Shown: positions 56,851 to 64,000 of the stretch, piece by piece
Position numbering within the stretch: the stretch's first letter is position 1
Layout: each line of letters begins with the position of its first letter
From: Leucobacter chironomi DSM 19883
Lineage (GTDB): Bacteria; Actinomycetota; Actinomycetes; Actinomycetales; Microbacteriaceae
Direction of reading: 5' to 3'
Length of the DNA stretch: 64,000 bases
Assembly: GCF_000421845.1 (NCBI RefSeq)
Contig: NZ_ATXU01000003.1
Coordinates: forward strand, 212,874-276,873
Translations under genes and position numbers: made by a program
The notes under the pieces: model-generated
The model's database searches: none
The model's input: the letters and a program-made list of their open reading frames with translations, nothing else
What the model was told of the DNA's origin: nothing

Positions 56851-57653
56851 TACTCCGTCTCTCTCGTCGTCGTGACGGTGTGGTGGTCGAGCTCGACCGT
56901 GGTGTCCTGGAAGGCGTGCTGCACCGCGTCGAGCGTGAGCGCCTCGTCGAGCAGGCCGAACGCGGCCGGGTGGCCCGGCTGATCGGGGGCGTGCCCGCTC
57001 GCCAGCAGCAGCACATGCGTGCACGCCTGCTGCGCGATCTCCAGATCGTGCGTCGACACGATCACCGTGCGCCCCTCGTCGCGCAACTCGCGCACGAGGC
57101 GCAGCAGCGCATCGCGGTTCTCGCGGTCGAGGCCGTTGAACGGCTCATCGAGCAGCAGCAGCTCCGGATCGGACACGAGCGCCCGCGCCAGGATGCCGCG
57201 CTGCTGCTGGCCGCCGGAGAGCTCGCCGAAGCGGCGCCCCGCGAGCCCGTCGAGCCCGACGCGCTCCAAGGCCTCGGCCACCGCGGCACGTCCGGCGCGG
57301 CCGATCGGCTGCAGCGCGCCCCGCGAGCGGTACAGCCCCATGGTCACGACCTGGCGCAGGCTCACCGGCAGCGTCGTGTCGCGGGTGTCGGCCTGCGGCA
57401 GCGTGCCGATGCTGCGCCGCGCTCGATCCGGGGCGCCTCCCAGCACGCGCACACTGCCCGCTGTGAGATCCGACAGTCCCAGGATGCCGCGCAGCAGTGT
57501 CGACTTGCCGGAGCCGTTCGGGCCGATGAGTGCCACGGCCGCACCGCGCGGCACCTCGAAGGAGAGCCGTTCGACGCGCGTGACGCCGGCGTAGCCGAAG
57601 GCCGCGCCGTCGAGGACGAGCGCGGCTGCTGCTGCGGGGGATGCGGCGGTCAT
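56850..57653 (-). CDS. znuC: Zinc ABC transporter ATPase
   Basis: The product has 267 residues. Walker A GPNGSGKSTL, signature LSGGQQQR, Walker B LLLLDEPFNGLD and switch IVSTHDLE are all present. It powers metal uptake through the two permeases. The ATG overlaps the znuA stop by four bases. The short C-terminal tail is rich in His and Thr. Confidence 0.92.
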   Translation of the reverse strand: MTAASPAAAAALVLDGAAFGYAGVTRVERLSFEVPRGAAVALIGPNGSGKSTLLRGILGLSDLTAGSVRVLGGAPDRARRSIGTLPQADTRDTTLPVSLRQVVTMGLYRSRGALQPIGRAGRAAVAEALERVGLDGLAGRRFGELSGGQQQRGILARALVSDPELLLLDEPFNGLDRENRDALLRLVRELRDEGRTVIVSTHDLEIAQQACTHVLLLASGHAPDQPGHPAAFGLLDEALTLDAVQHAFQDTTVELDHHTVTTTRETE

Positions 57654-58792
57654 CCTTGCAGACTAGCGGGCAGCGGATCGGGGGTGACCCCCCACGCCTC
57701 CAGGATCACGCGCGTGTTGTGCACCGTGGCGCCGATGTAGGTGTCGGTGCCGGGGGCGCTGCCGCCCTCGGCACCTTCGCCGGGAGCACCGAGCGAGTCG
57801 GCGTAGAGGGACTCGGCGTCGACCACCTCGACGCCCGCTTCGGACGCGATCGCCTGCGCCAGCTTCGGGCTCATCGATGACTCGACGAAGACGGCCTTCA
57901 CGCCGTGCTCCTTGATCGAGGCCACCAGCGCGTCGATGTCGGCCGCGCTCGGCTCGGCATTGTCCTCGAAGCTCGGCAGGATGGATCCCGCGAACGCGAT
58001 GCCGTAGTCGTGCAGGTAGTAGCGCAGCGAGTCGTGGCCGCTCACGAGCACCCGATCCGCGGCGGGCACGCGCTCGAACTGCGCGGTGATCCAGGTGTCG
58101 AGCTCGCCGAGCTGCTGGAAGTACGCCTCGGCGCGCGCGGCGTAGTCGTCGGCGTGGGCCGGGTCGGCCTCGCCGAGGCCCGTGGCGATCTCCCGCACCA
58201 TGCCGGAGGCGTTGCGGGGGCTGGTCCAGATGTGCGGGTTCACATCGCCGTGATCGTGGTCGGCGTGGCCCTCTTCGGCGTGGCCGCTCTCGGCCGCGGC
58301 CGCATCGGCCTCGTGGCTGTGCTCCTCGTCGGCGTGATCCTCGTCGGCGTGATCGTGATCATGATCGTGGGCCTCGCCGCCCTCGGCGGTGATCTCGCGC
58401 AGCAGTTCGGGATCGAGTCCGTCGGCCGCCGTGATGATGCGCCCGTCGAATCCCGACGCCTCGATGGCGCCGTCGATGAAGGTCTCGAGCCCCTCGCCGT
58501 TGACGATGAGCACATCGGCCTCGCCCAGGGCGAGCAGGTCGGCGGGAGTCGGGTCGAAGTGGTGAGCGGAGCCGCCGGGTGCGAGCAGCCCGGTGAGCTC
58601 GATGTCATCGCCGCCCACCTGGCCCGCGAAGTCGGTGAGCTGCGTGGTGGTCGCGACGACCCTGAGGCCGTCGGATCCGTCGCTTCCCTGAGCGGTTCCG
58701 GTGCAGGAGGTGAGCAGCAGGGCGGCGGCGAGCGCAGCCGCGCCGAGCGAGGCGATCTTGAGGGGGCTGTGAGTGCGTGAAGCGTGGGGCAT
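57650..58792 (-). CDS. znuA: Zinc-binding lipoprotein of ABC importer
   Basis: The product has 380 residues: a lipoprotein signal peptide ending in the lipobox LLTSC, and a cluster A-I solute-binding protein. Likely metal ligands are His in APGGSAHHFDP, DVNPHIWTSP and VSGHDSLRYY, plus an acidic ligand near the end. A loop of about 45 residues (near 139-182) is packed with His, Asp and Glu, as in ZnuA, and marks zinc as the metal. Two Zur-like boxes lie upstream. Confidence 0.93.
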   Translation of the reverse strand: MPHASRTHSPLKIASLGAAALAAALLLTSCTGTAQGSDGSDGLRVVATTTQLTDFAGQVGGDDIELTGLLAPGGSAHHFDPTPADLLALGEADVLIVNGEGLETFIDGAIEASGFDGRIITAADGLDPELLREITAEGGEAHDHDHDHADEDHADEEHSHEADAAAAESGHAEEGHADHDHGDVNPHIWTSPRNASGMVREIATGLGEADPAHADDYAARAEAYFQQLGELDTWITAQFERVPAADRVLVSGHDSLRYYLHDYGIAFAGSILPSFEDNAEPSAADIDALVASIKEHGVKAVFVESSMSPKLAQAIASEAGVEVVDAESLYADSLGAPGEGAEGGSAPGTDTYIGATVHNTRVILEAWGVTPDPLPASLQG

Positions 58793-58807
58793 GAGTGACT
58801 TTCTAGA

Positions 58808-58850
58808 TGAGAACGAGTCTCACACTAACAGCTCTTGATAACCATTCGCA
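58808..58850. promoter_or_regulatory. Two Zur-like boxes upstream of znuA
   Basis: TGAGAACGAGTCTCA (58808-58822) and TGATAACCATTCGCA (58836-58850) match at 11 of 15 positions, and each has dyad symmetry. Their starts are 28 bases apart, and the nearer ends 16 bases before the znuA start. They resemble actinobacterial Zur boxes of the form TGAnAAnnnnTTnTCA as I recall it. Confidence 0.65.
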
Positions 58851-58945
58851 ACAAGGGTGCTGAGCCGGGCAGCACCCGAGGACAGCGCGAGGGGCAGCAC
58901 CGCAGGCCCCTACGGGAACCGCAGCACAGCGCCTAGAGTGGCGGC

Positions 58946-60352
58946 ATGAGCGATTTCCCCGGCACCGCCCTCGAACTCCAGGCCGCCCTGCGCACGGGCG
59001 AACTCTCATCTCGCGCCGCCACCGAGCACTACCTCGACCGCATCGCCGAGCGGCCCGATCTCGGCGCCTTCGTCACGGTGACGGCCGAGCAGGCGCTCGC
59101 CGAAGCCGACGCGGCCGACGCCCGCTTCGCCGCACTCTCAGCCGAGGAGCGCGCGGTGCCCGGCGCCCTCCCCGCGCTGCACGGCCTGCCGCTCGCGCAC
59201 AAGGACCTCGTCGAGGTCGCCGGAGCGCCGACCACCCGCGGCACGGCTGCCCTCCCGGCGCTCGTCGCCGAGCACGACCACGTGGGCGTCGCGGTGCTGC
59301 GCGCCGCGGGCTCGGTCTCGCTCGGCAAGACGCAGGTGCCCGAGCTGGGCCTCAACGCCTACTCGGAGAACCTCGTGGCGGCCCCGGCGCGCAACCCCCT
59401 CGATCCCGAACGCACGCCCGGCGGCTCGTCGGGCGGCAGCGCCGCTGCGGTCGCAGCGGGCCTGCTGCCCGTCGCGCCGGGCAGCGACGGCGGCGGGTCG
59501 ATCCGGATCCCCGCCCTCGCCTGCGGACTCATCGGCCTGAAGCCCGGGCTCGGCACCGTGCCCACCGACGTGATCGGCGGACCGCTCGACGACTTCGGCG
59601 CGCCGAAGCTCGTGGTGAGCGGCCCCCTCGCGCGCACCGCCGAGGACGCCGCGCTGCTCTTCGACGCGATGACGGGCTCCCCCGCGCCCGCCCTCGCGGC
59701 GGTACGGGCGGCGGACGCGCTCACCGGCCTGCGCATCGGCATGAGCACGGCGTCGCCGTTCGAGTCGGCGCATCCGACCCCCATCTCCGCCGAGGCGCGC
59801 GCCGCCTACGAGGCCGCTGCGGCCGGCCTCATCGCGCGCGGCCACCACGTCGAGGAGGCCCGGTTCGCATACGATCCGCGCTACACCGAGGTCTTCACGA
59901 GCTGCTGGATGGCGGGGCTCTCGCTCCTCGGGCTGTCGCCCGAGGCCGAGGCGCGCCTCACCCCCTTCACCCGCGTGTTCCGCGAACGCGCCCTCGCGAC
60001 GCCCCGCGAGACGCACCTCGCCGCGGCCGAGGCGCTGCGCGGCATCGCCGCCGGACTGCGCACCGAGTGGGCGCGCTACGACGTGGTGCTCACGCCGGGC
60101 CTCGCCACGCCTCCGCCCCGCATCGGAGCCTTCATGGACTTGGACGCCGACGCCGACTACCGCGCCCAGTGCGAGTGGACCCCGTTCACGTCGATGGTCA
60201 ACGTCTCGGGCCTGCCGGCGGTCGCGGTGCCGACGCTCGCCGTGCCCGACCCGCACGGTGCCGGGCAGCTCTCGATGGGCGCGCAGCTCATCGGGCGTCC
60301 CGGCTCGGAGCCGCTGCTGCTGCAGCTCGCGGCGCAGCTCACCCGCGGCTGA
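58946..60352 (+). CDS. Amidase, amidase-signature family
   Basis: The product has 468 residues of the amidase-signature family. The Ser-cisSer-Lys triad is visible: Lys in GLPLAHKDLVEV, and the two serines in RTPGGSSGGSAAAVAAG and GSDGGGSIRIPA. The length suits a small-molecule amidase rather than GatA, which comes with GatB and GatC. It is preceded by the znu regulatory region and has no obvious operon partner. The substrate is unknown. Confidence 0.9.
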   Translation: MSDFPGTALELQAALRTGELSSRAATEHYLDRIAERPDLGAFVTVTAEQALAEADAADARFAALSAEERAVPGALPALHGLPLAHKDLVEVAGAPTTRGTAALPALVAEHDHVGVAVLRAAGSVSLGKTQVPELGLNAYSENLVAAPARNPLDPERTPGGSSGGSAAAVAAGLLPVAPGSDGGGSIRIPALACGLIGLKPGLGTVPTDVIGGPLDDFGAPKLVVSGPLARTAEDAALLFDAMTGSPAPALAAVRAADALTGLRIGMSTASPFESAHPTPISAEARAAYEAAAAGLIARGHHVEEARFAYDPRYTEVFTSCWMAGLSLLGLSPEAEARLTPFTRVFRERALATPRETHLAAAEALRGIAAGLRTEWARYDVVLTPGLATPPPRIGAFMDLDADADYRAQCEWTPFTSMVNVSGLPAVAVPTLAVPDPHGAGQLSMGAQLIGRPGSEPLLLQLAAQLTRG

Positions 60353-60415
60353 TACGCGCGGGGGTCGGGGATCCGGACCCGCGCCCCGTGACCGGCCCGC
60401 GGCCTCTCCCCGCCC

Positions 60416-61288
60416 TCAGGGGCGGCGGCTCTGCGTGCGCATGATCTCGTGCAGCAGCTCGAAATCGCCCCCGGCCACGGCGGCGTAGTAGTGCGGGCCG
60501 AGGTGGTCGCCCCGCTCGGGCAGGATCTCGCCGTGCGCGTAGGAGCGGTAGACGCCGCCGGCGCGGCGGATGATGAACGCCCCCGCTGCGACGTCCCACG
60601 GGTTCGTCTCGAAGGAGACGGTCGCGTCGAGCCATCCCGCCGCGATCCAGGCGAGCGCGATGCAGGTGCTGCCGAGCCCCCGCACCTGGGCGAAGGTGCG
60701 CGTCACCTCGGCGTACTGCTCGAGCGCCAGCTCCGGGAAGTGCACGAGATCCCTGGCGAGCGGGAAGTTCAGTGCGACGGTCGCGCGCGACGGTGCGGTC
60801 GATCCGGAACTCTGCAGCGGTCGGCAGCGCGCGAGCGCGTCCGCGGCGTCCACCGGCCGCTCGGCGAGGAAGGCGCCCCGATCGTCGGCCCAGAACAGCT
60901 GTCCGGCGACGGGGTCGTAGATCACCCCGGCGACCATCTCGCCGTCGACCGCGACCCCGATGCTCACCGCCCACATCGCGATGCCGCGCGCGAAGTTCGA
61001 GGTGCCGTCGATGGGGTCGAGGTACCAGGTGAGCGGCCCCGCCCCCGACGTCTCCCCCTCCTCCTCGCCCACGATGGCCGAGTCGGGGAAGCGTTCCAGG
61101 ATCACGCCGCGGATATGGGCTTCGGCCGCGCGGTCGTAGCGGGTGACGACGTCGTGCATGTCGGTCTTGACGTCGAGGCCGAGGTCGCGCCCGCGGAATC
61201 CGTCGAGCGCGATCGCCCCCGCCTCGTGGGCGGCGCGGATCGCGGTTTCGACGACCATCCGCCCCTCGTGCAGGCCCGTATCGCTCAT
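60416..61288 (-). CDS. Inositol monophosphatase family protein
   Basis: The product has 290 residues. Metal motifs are [18 protein letters not shown] and NPWDVAAG, the three blocks of the IMPase/SuhB family. It would hydrolyse inositol-1-phosphate to inositol. ATG 61288 is chosen; the frame to 61408 has no ribosome site near its start. It is divergent from inositol-3-phosphate synthase, which makes its likely substrate. Confidence 0.92.
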   Translation of the reverse strand: MSDTGLHEGRMVVETAIRAAHEAGAIALDGFRGRDLGLDVKTDMHDVVTRYDRAAEAHIRGVILERFPDSAIVGEEEGETSGAGPLTWYLDPIDGTSNFARGIAMWAVSIGVAVDGEMVAGVIYDPVAGQLFWADDRGAFLAERPVDAADALARCRPLQSSGSTAPSRATVALNFPLARDLVHFPELALEQYAEVTRTFAQVRGLGSTCIALAWIAAGWLDATVSFETNPWDVAAGAFIIRRAGGVYRSYAHGEILPERGDHLGPHYYAAVAGGDFELLHEIMRTQSRRP

Positions 61289-61398
61289 TCGGCGGCTCAC
61301 CCCTCGTCCGGCGCCCGTCGGTGAGCGCGCTCCGCCCGTCAAGCCTACGCTTCGCGCAGCTTTTCGCTGATCTTCACGTTCGGATCGCTCCGCGTCAT

Positions 61399-61427
61399 TT
61401 CGGGCCATTCAGCAACAGGAGTAAAAT
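61399..61427 (+). promoter_or_regulatory. Possible promoter of inositol-3-phosphate synthase
   Basis: TAAAAT at 61422-61427 is a good -10, about 60 bases upstream of the ATG. The -35 region (TTTCGG-like) is poor. A small hairpin, CCCCG/CGGGG (61442-61457), lies in the leader. Confidence 0.4.
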
Positions 61428-61485
61428 CGAAACTTGGTGCGCCCCGATGATACGGGGAAGAACAGCAGAGAAAGCAATTGGTGCT

Positions 61486-62553
61486 ATGACGGTGAAGGTT
61501 GCCCTCGCGGGCGTCGGGAATTGCGTGAGCTCGCTCGTCCAGGGAGTCGAGTACTACCGGGACGCCGATGACAGCGCCCAGGTGCCGGGGTTGATGCACG
61601 TTCGGCTCGGCGGGTATCACGTCTCGGATCTCGAGTTCGTCGCCGCCTTCGAGGTGGACGCCGAGAAGGTGGGTGCGGATCTCAGTGAGGCCATCTGGGC
61701 CGGCCGCAACAACACCATCAAGTTCTCCGAGGTGCCGTCGCTCGGGGTGACCGTGCAGCGCGGTCCCACTCTCGACGGCCTCGGCGAGTACTACCGCGAC
61801 GAGGTGACCGAGTCGCCCGCGGAGCCGGTGGACGTGGCGCAGGCGCTGCGCGACTCGGGCGCCGAGGTGCTCGCCTGCTACCTGCCCGTCGGCAGCGAGG
61901 AGGCCGTGAAGTTCTACGCGCAGGCCGCGCTCGACGCCGGCGTCGCGTTCGTGAACGCGGTGCCCGTGTTCGTGGCGAGCGACCCGGAGTGGGCGGCGAA
62001 GTTCGTCGAGGCGGGCCTGCCCATCGTCGGCGACGACATCAAGAGCCAGGTCGGCGCGACCATCACGCACCGCGTGCTCGCGCACCTCATGGAGAGCCGC
62101 GGCATCGCGCTCGACCACACGTACCAGCTCAACGTGGGCGGCAACATGGACTTCAAGAACATGCTGGAGCGCAACCGCCTGAAGTCGAAGAAGATCTCGA
62201 AGACGCAGGCGGTGACCTCGAACATCTCGGCGAACCTCGACGCCGACGACGTGCACATCGGCCCGAGCGATCACGTGCCGTGGCTGGAGGATCGCAAGTT
62301 CGCGTTCGTGCGCCTCGAGGGTCGCGGCTTCGGCGATGTGCCGATGAGCCTGGAGTACAAGCTCGAGGTGTGGGATTCCCCGAACTCGGCGGGCACCATG
62401 ATCGATGCGATCCGCAGCGCGAAGGTCGCCCTCGACCTCGGTCAGGCGGGCCCGGTCGAGGCCGCTTCGGCGTACTTCATGAAGTCGCCGCCCGTGCAGA
62501 AGGCGGATCACGTGGCGCGCGAAGAGCTCGAAGCCTTCCTCGCCGAGAAGTAG
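61486..62553 (+). CDS. ino1: Inositol-3-phosphate synthase
   Basis: The 355-residue product is the short bacterial type that converts glucose-6-phosphate to myo-inositol-3-phosphate. The NAD-binding start is [20 protein letters not shown], with the conserved active-site motifs [12 protein letters not shown] and [14 protein letters not shown]. The product feeds phosphatidylinositol and mycothiol. ATG 61486 gives the usual N-terminus. An inositol monophosphatase gene is divergent, and an MshA-like gene follows convergently. Confidence 0.95.
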   Translation: MTVKVALAGVGNCVSSLVQGVEYYRDADDSAQVPGLMHVRLGGYHVSDLEFVAAFEVDAEKVGADLSEAIWAGRNNTIKFSEVPSLGVTVQRGPTLDGLGEYYRDEVTESPAEPVDVAQALRDSGAEVLACYLPVGSEEAVKFYAQAALDAGVAFVNAVPVFVASDPEWAAKFVEAGLPIVGDDIKSQVGATITHRVLAHLMESRGIALDHTYQLNVGGNMDFKNMLERNRLKSKKISKTQAVTSNISANLDADDVHIGPSDHVPWLEDRKFAFVRLEGRGFGDVPMSLEYKLEVWDSPNSAGTMIDAIRSAKVALDLGQAGPVEAASAYFMKSPPVQKADHVAREELEAFLAEK

Positions 62554-62573
62554 GCGACGCGCTCACGCGCTGA

Positions 62574-62608
62574 GACCGCCCCGACCGCGTTCTGCGGTCG
62601 GGGCGGTC
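62574..62608. terminator. Two-way terminator between ino1 and the MshA-like gene
   Basis: Fifteen bases at 62574-62588 pair perfectly with 62594-62608 around a 5-base loop, 20 bases after the ino1 stop. It lies in the 100-base gap between convergent genes. Confidence 0.8.
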
Positions 62609-62653
62609 TGCGTTGCTCGGGCGGTCTGCGTTGTGCAGGCTGCCGGGGACCGC

Positions 62654-63922
62654 TCAGCCGCGGTGGGCGGACGCCTCGGGTGCTCGGGGCGCCTCGGGCG
62701 CCAGCAGCGCGCGGTAGGTGTCGAGCAGTCGCTCGGCCGAGGCCGCCCAGTTGTGGTCGAGGGCGTACGGACGGGCGCGGCGGGCGAGTTCGGCGATCCG
62801 CTGCGGATCGTCGAGCAGCGCGGAGAGCGCCGCGGCCCACGCTTGCGGATCGTCGCCCTGCACCAGCAGCCCCGTCTCGCCGTCGAGGACGGCCTCGCGC
62901 AGCCCGCCCGTGTCGCGCGCGATCACGGGCACGCCCGACGCCGAGGCTTCGAGGGCGACGAGCCCGAAGGTCTCGGAGTGCGATGGCACGAGCATCACGG
63001 TGGCGCGGCGCAGGCGCTCAGCGAGTTCCTCCCGCGGCAGGGCTCCCTCGAACAGGGTCGTACCGGCCATGCCGTGCCGGGCGACCGCCTCGTGCAGTGC
63101 GCGCACGTAGTCGTCGCCGTCGGGCGGGGCCGCACCGACGATGCGCAGGCTCGGACGCCGCTCGGGCGGCAGCGCGGCGACGGCCTCGATGGCGAGGTCG
63201 AAGCCCTTGAGGGGATGCAGACGGCCCACGAGGATCGCCTCGGGGCGCTCGCCTGCGCCGCGATCCGCGTCGTCGTGCTCTACCGCGCCGTGCGGTTCGG
63301 TGCACGGGTGGAACAGCTCGGTGTCGACGCCGAGGGGCACGACACGCACGCGCGCCGGGTCGCCGGCGAGCCGGTCGAGCACGGTGCGCCGCTCGGCCTC
63401 GCTCACGGCGATCACGAGATCGGCTTCGCGGGCGAGCCGCCGCTCCCCCGCCAGACGCCCCGGCGACTCGGGCCGCTCGCCGTCGGTGAGCGGCGACTCG
63501 GGGGGCGCCGCGATCGAGTGGTAGCTCTGCACGAGCGGGATCCCGGCGCTGCGCGCCACCGGCAGCGCCGCGATGCCCGAGAACCAGTGCTCGGCGTGCA
63601 GCAGGTCGACCGGGGCCTGCTGCACCGCTTCGCCGAGCCGCTCGCCGAACTGCGCCATCACCGCCTCGTGCTCGCCCTTCGCCAGCAGCCGCGCGGGGCC
63701 GGCGTCGATCTGCACGACCGCGAGCCCGGAGGCGAGCACGGTGCGGTGCGGTGTCGCGGGGTCGCTGCGGCGCGTGAAGATGGTCACCTCGTGCCCCGCG
63801 AGGGCGAGCGCGTCGGCCTGCGCCCGCACCACCACGTTCATGCCGCCGGCGTCCTTGGTGCCCGGCACGTCGAGGGGCGAGGTGTGCAGCATGACGAAGC
63901 CGATGCGGAGCGGAGCAGACAT
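62654..63922 (-). CDS. MshA-like glycosyltransferase (GT4)
   Basis: The product has 422 residues. Early motif SPLDVPGTKDAGGMNVVVRA closely resembles the MshA start S-P-x-x-Q-P-G-x-x-D-A-G-G-M-N-V. The GT-B C-domain has VGRLHPLKGFDLAIEAV and the donor site SHSETFGLVALEASASGVPV. MshA makes GlcNAc-inositol phosphate, the first step of mycothiol synthesis. With ino1 and an IMPase next door this role is plausible, but another GT4 function cannot be excluded. Confidence 0.8.
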   Translation of the reverse strand: MSAPLRIGFVMLHTSPLDVPGTKDAGGMNVVVRAQADALALAGHEVTIFTRRSDPATPHRTVLASGLAVVQIDAGPARLLAKGEHEAVMAQFGERLGEAVQQAPVDLLHAEHWFSGIAALPVARSAGIPLVQSYHSIAAPPESPLTDGERPESPGRLAGERRLAREADLVIAVSEAERRTVLDRLAGDPARVRVVPLGVDTELFHPCTEPHGAVEHDDADRGAGERPEAILVGRLHPLKGFDLAIEAVAALPPERRPSLRIVGAAPPDGDDYVRALHEAVARHGMAGTTLFEGALPREELAERLRRATVMLVPSHSETFGLVALEASASGVPVIARDTGGLREAVLDGETGLLVQGDDPQAWAAALSALLDDPQRIAELARRARPYALDHNWAASAERLLDTYRALLAPEAPRAPEASAHRG

Positions 63923-64000
63923 ATCCCGAGGCTACCCTCCCCTGCCCCCTCACTTGCCCCCCAAACTTGCCCCCACACCCCTGCCCCCTTGCTTCTCCCC

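Overview
The window is about 70% G+C, has dense genes with short overlaps, and encodes class Ib ribonucleotide reductase, an inositol/MshA-type (mycothiol-like) gene set, a bifunctional-type dCTP deaminase and sortase-type wall proteins. This points to an actinobacterium, most likely of the Microbacteriaceae and perhaps close to Leucobacter. The assignment comes from gene content and memory of the families, not from a database search.

Positions 1-5.4 kb are one end of an integrative conjugative element. It holds a small unknown protein, a TraG/VirD4-like coupling ATPase, an SSB-like OB-fold protein and a DUF4913-like protein, all on the + strand and ending at a strong hairpin. A MerR-like excisionase and a tyrosine integrase follow on the - strand. 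Three phased pairs of an 8-bp motif upstream of the integrase look like integrase arm sites. The chromosome resumes at the nrdF terminator.

From 5.5 to 14.2 kb, all on the - strand, lie nrdHIEF with paired NrdR-like boxes, a small unknown gene, alaA-like and rlmH, and an ABC exporter. From 14.3 to 23.2 kb there is a striking divergent pair. One gene fuses an ECF sigma factor to its own zinc-finger anti-sigma domain, membrane segment and large C-terminal domain. The other encodes a 2192-residue wall-anchored surface protein.

From 23.3 to 38.2 kb are mostly accessory and metabolic genes: an MTH1187-type protein, two MFS exporters, an aldo/keto reductase, a NatAB-like ABC exporter divergent from a DesK/NarL-type two-component system, YciI, TetR, an amidohydrolase, a lipase-like hydrolase, a lipoate ligase and a quinone reductase. 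From 38.2 to 43.8 kb a YhgE/Pip protein and an MMPL transporter with an odd C-terminal domain form an operon divergent from a TetR gene, with three phased operator-like palindromes between them.

From 43.9 to 50.5 kb are dcd, a CopD-CtaG fusion, an HU gene, rpmB-rpmG-rpsN, a dicarboxylate symporter and an SGNH hydrolase. An RND permease with a coiled-coil insertion follows. From 54.5 to 58.8 kb is a zinc uptake operon (znuA-znuC-two permeases-zur-like gene) with two Zur-like boxes. The end of the window holds an amidase, inositol monophosphatase, inositol-phosphate synthase and an MshA-like glycosyltransferase.

Several intergenic regions carry long palindromes (near 12.2, 26.3, 35.1 and 54.4 kb). 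Two of them share the same 14-base arms and may be a dispersed repeat family. I saw no rRNA, tRNA or CRISPR array, but tRNAs are easy to miss by eye.
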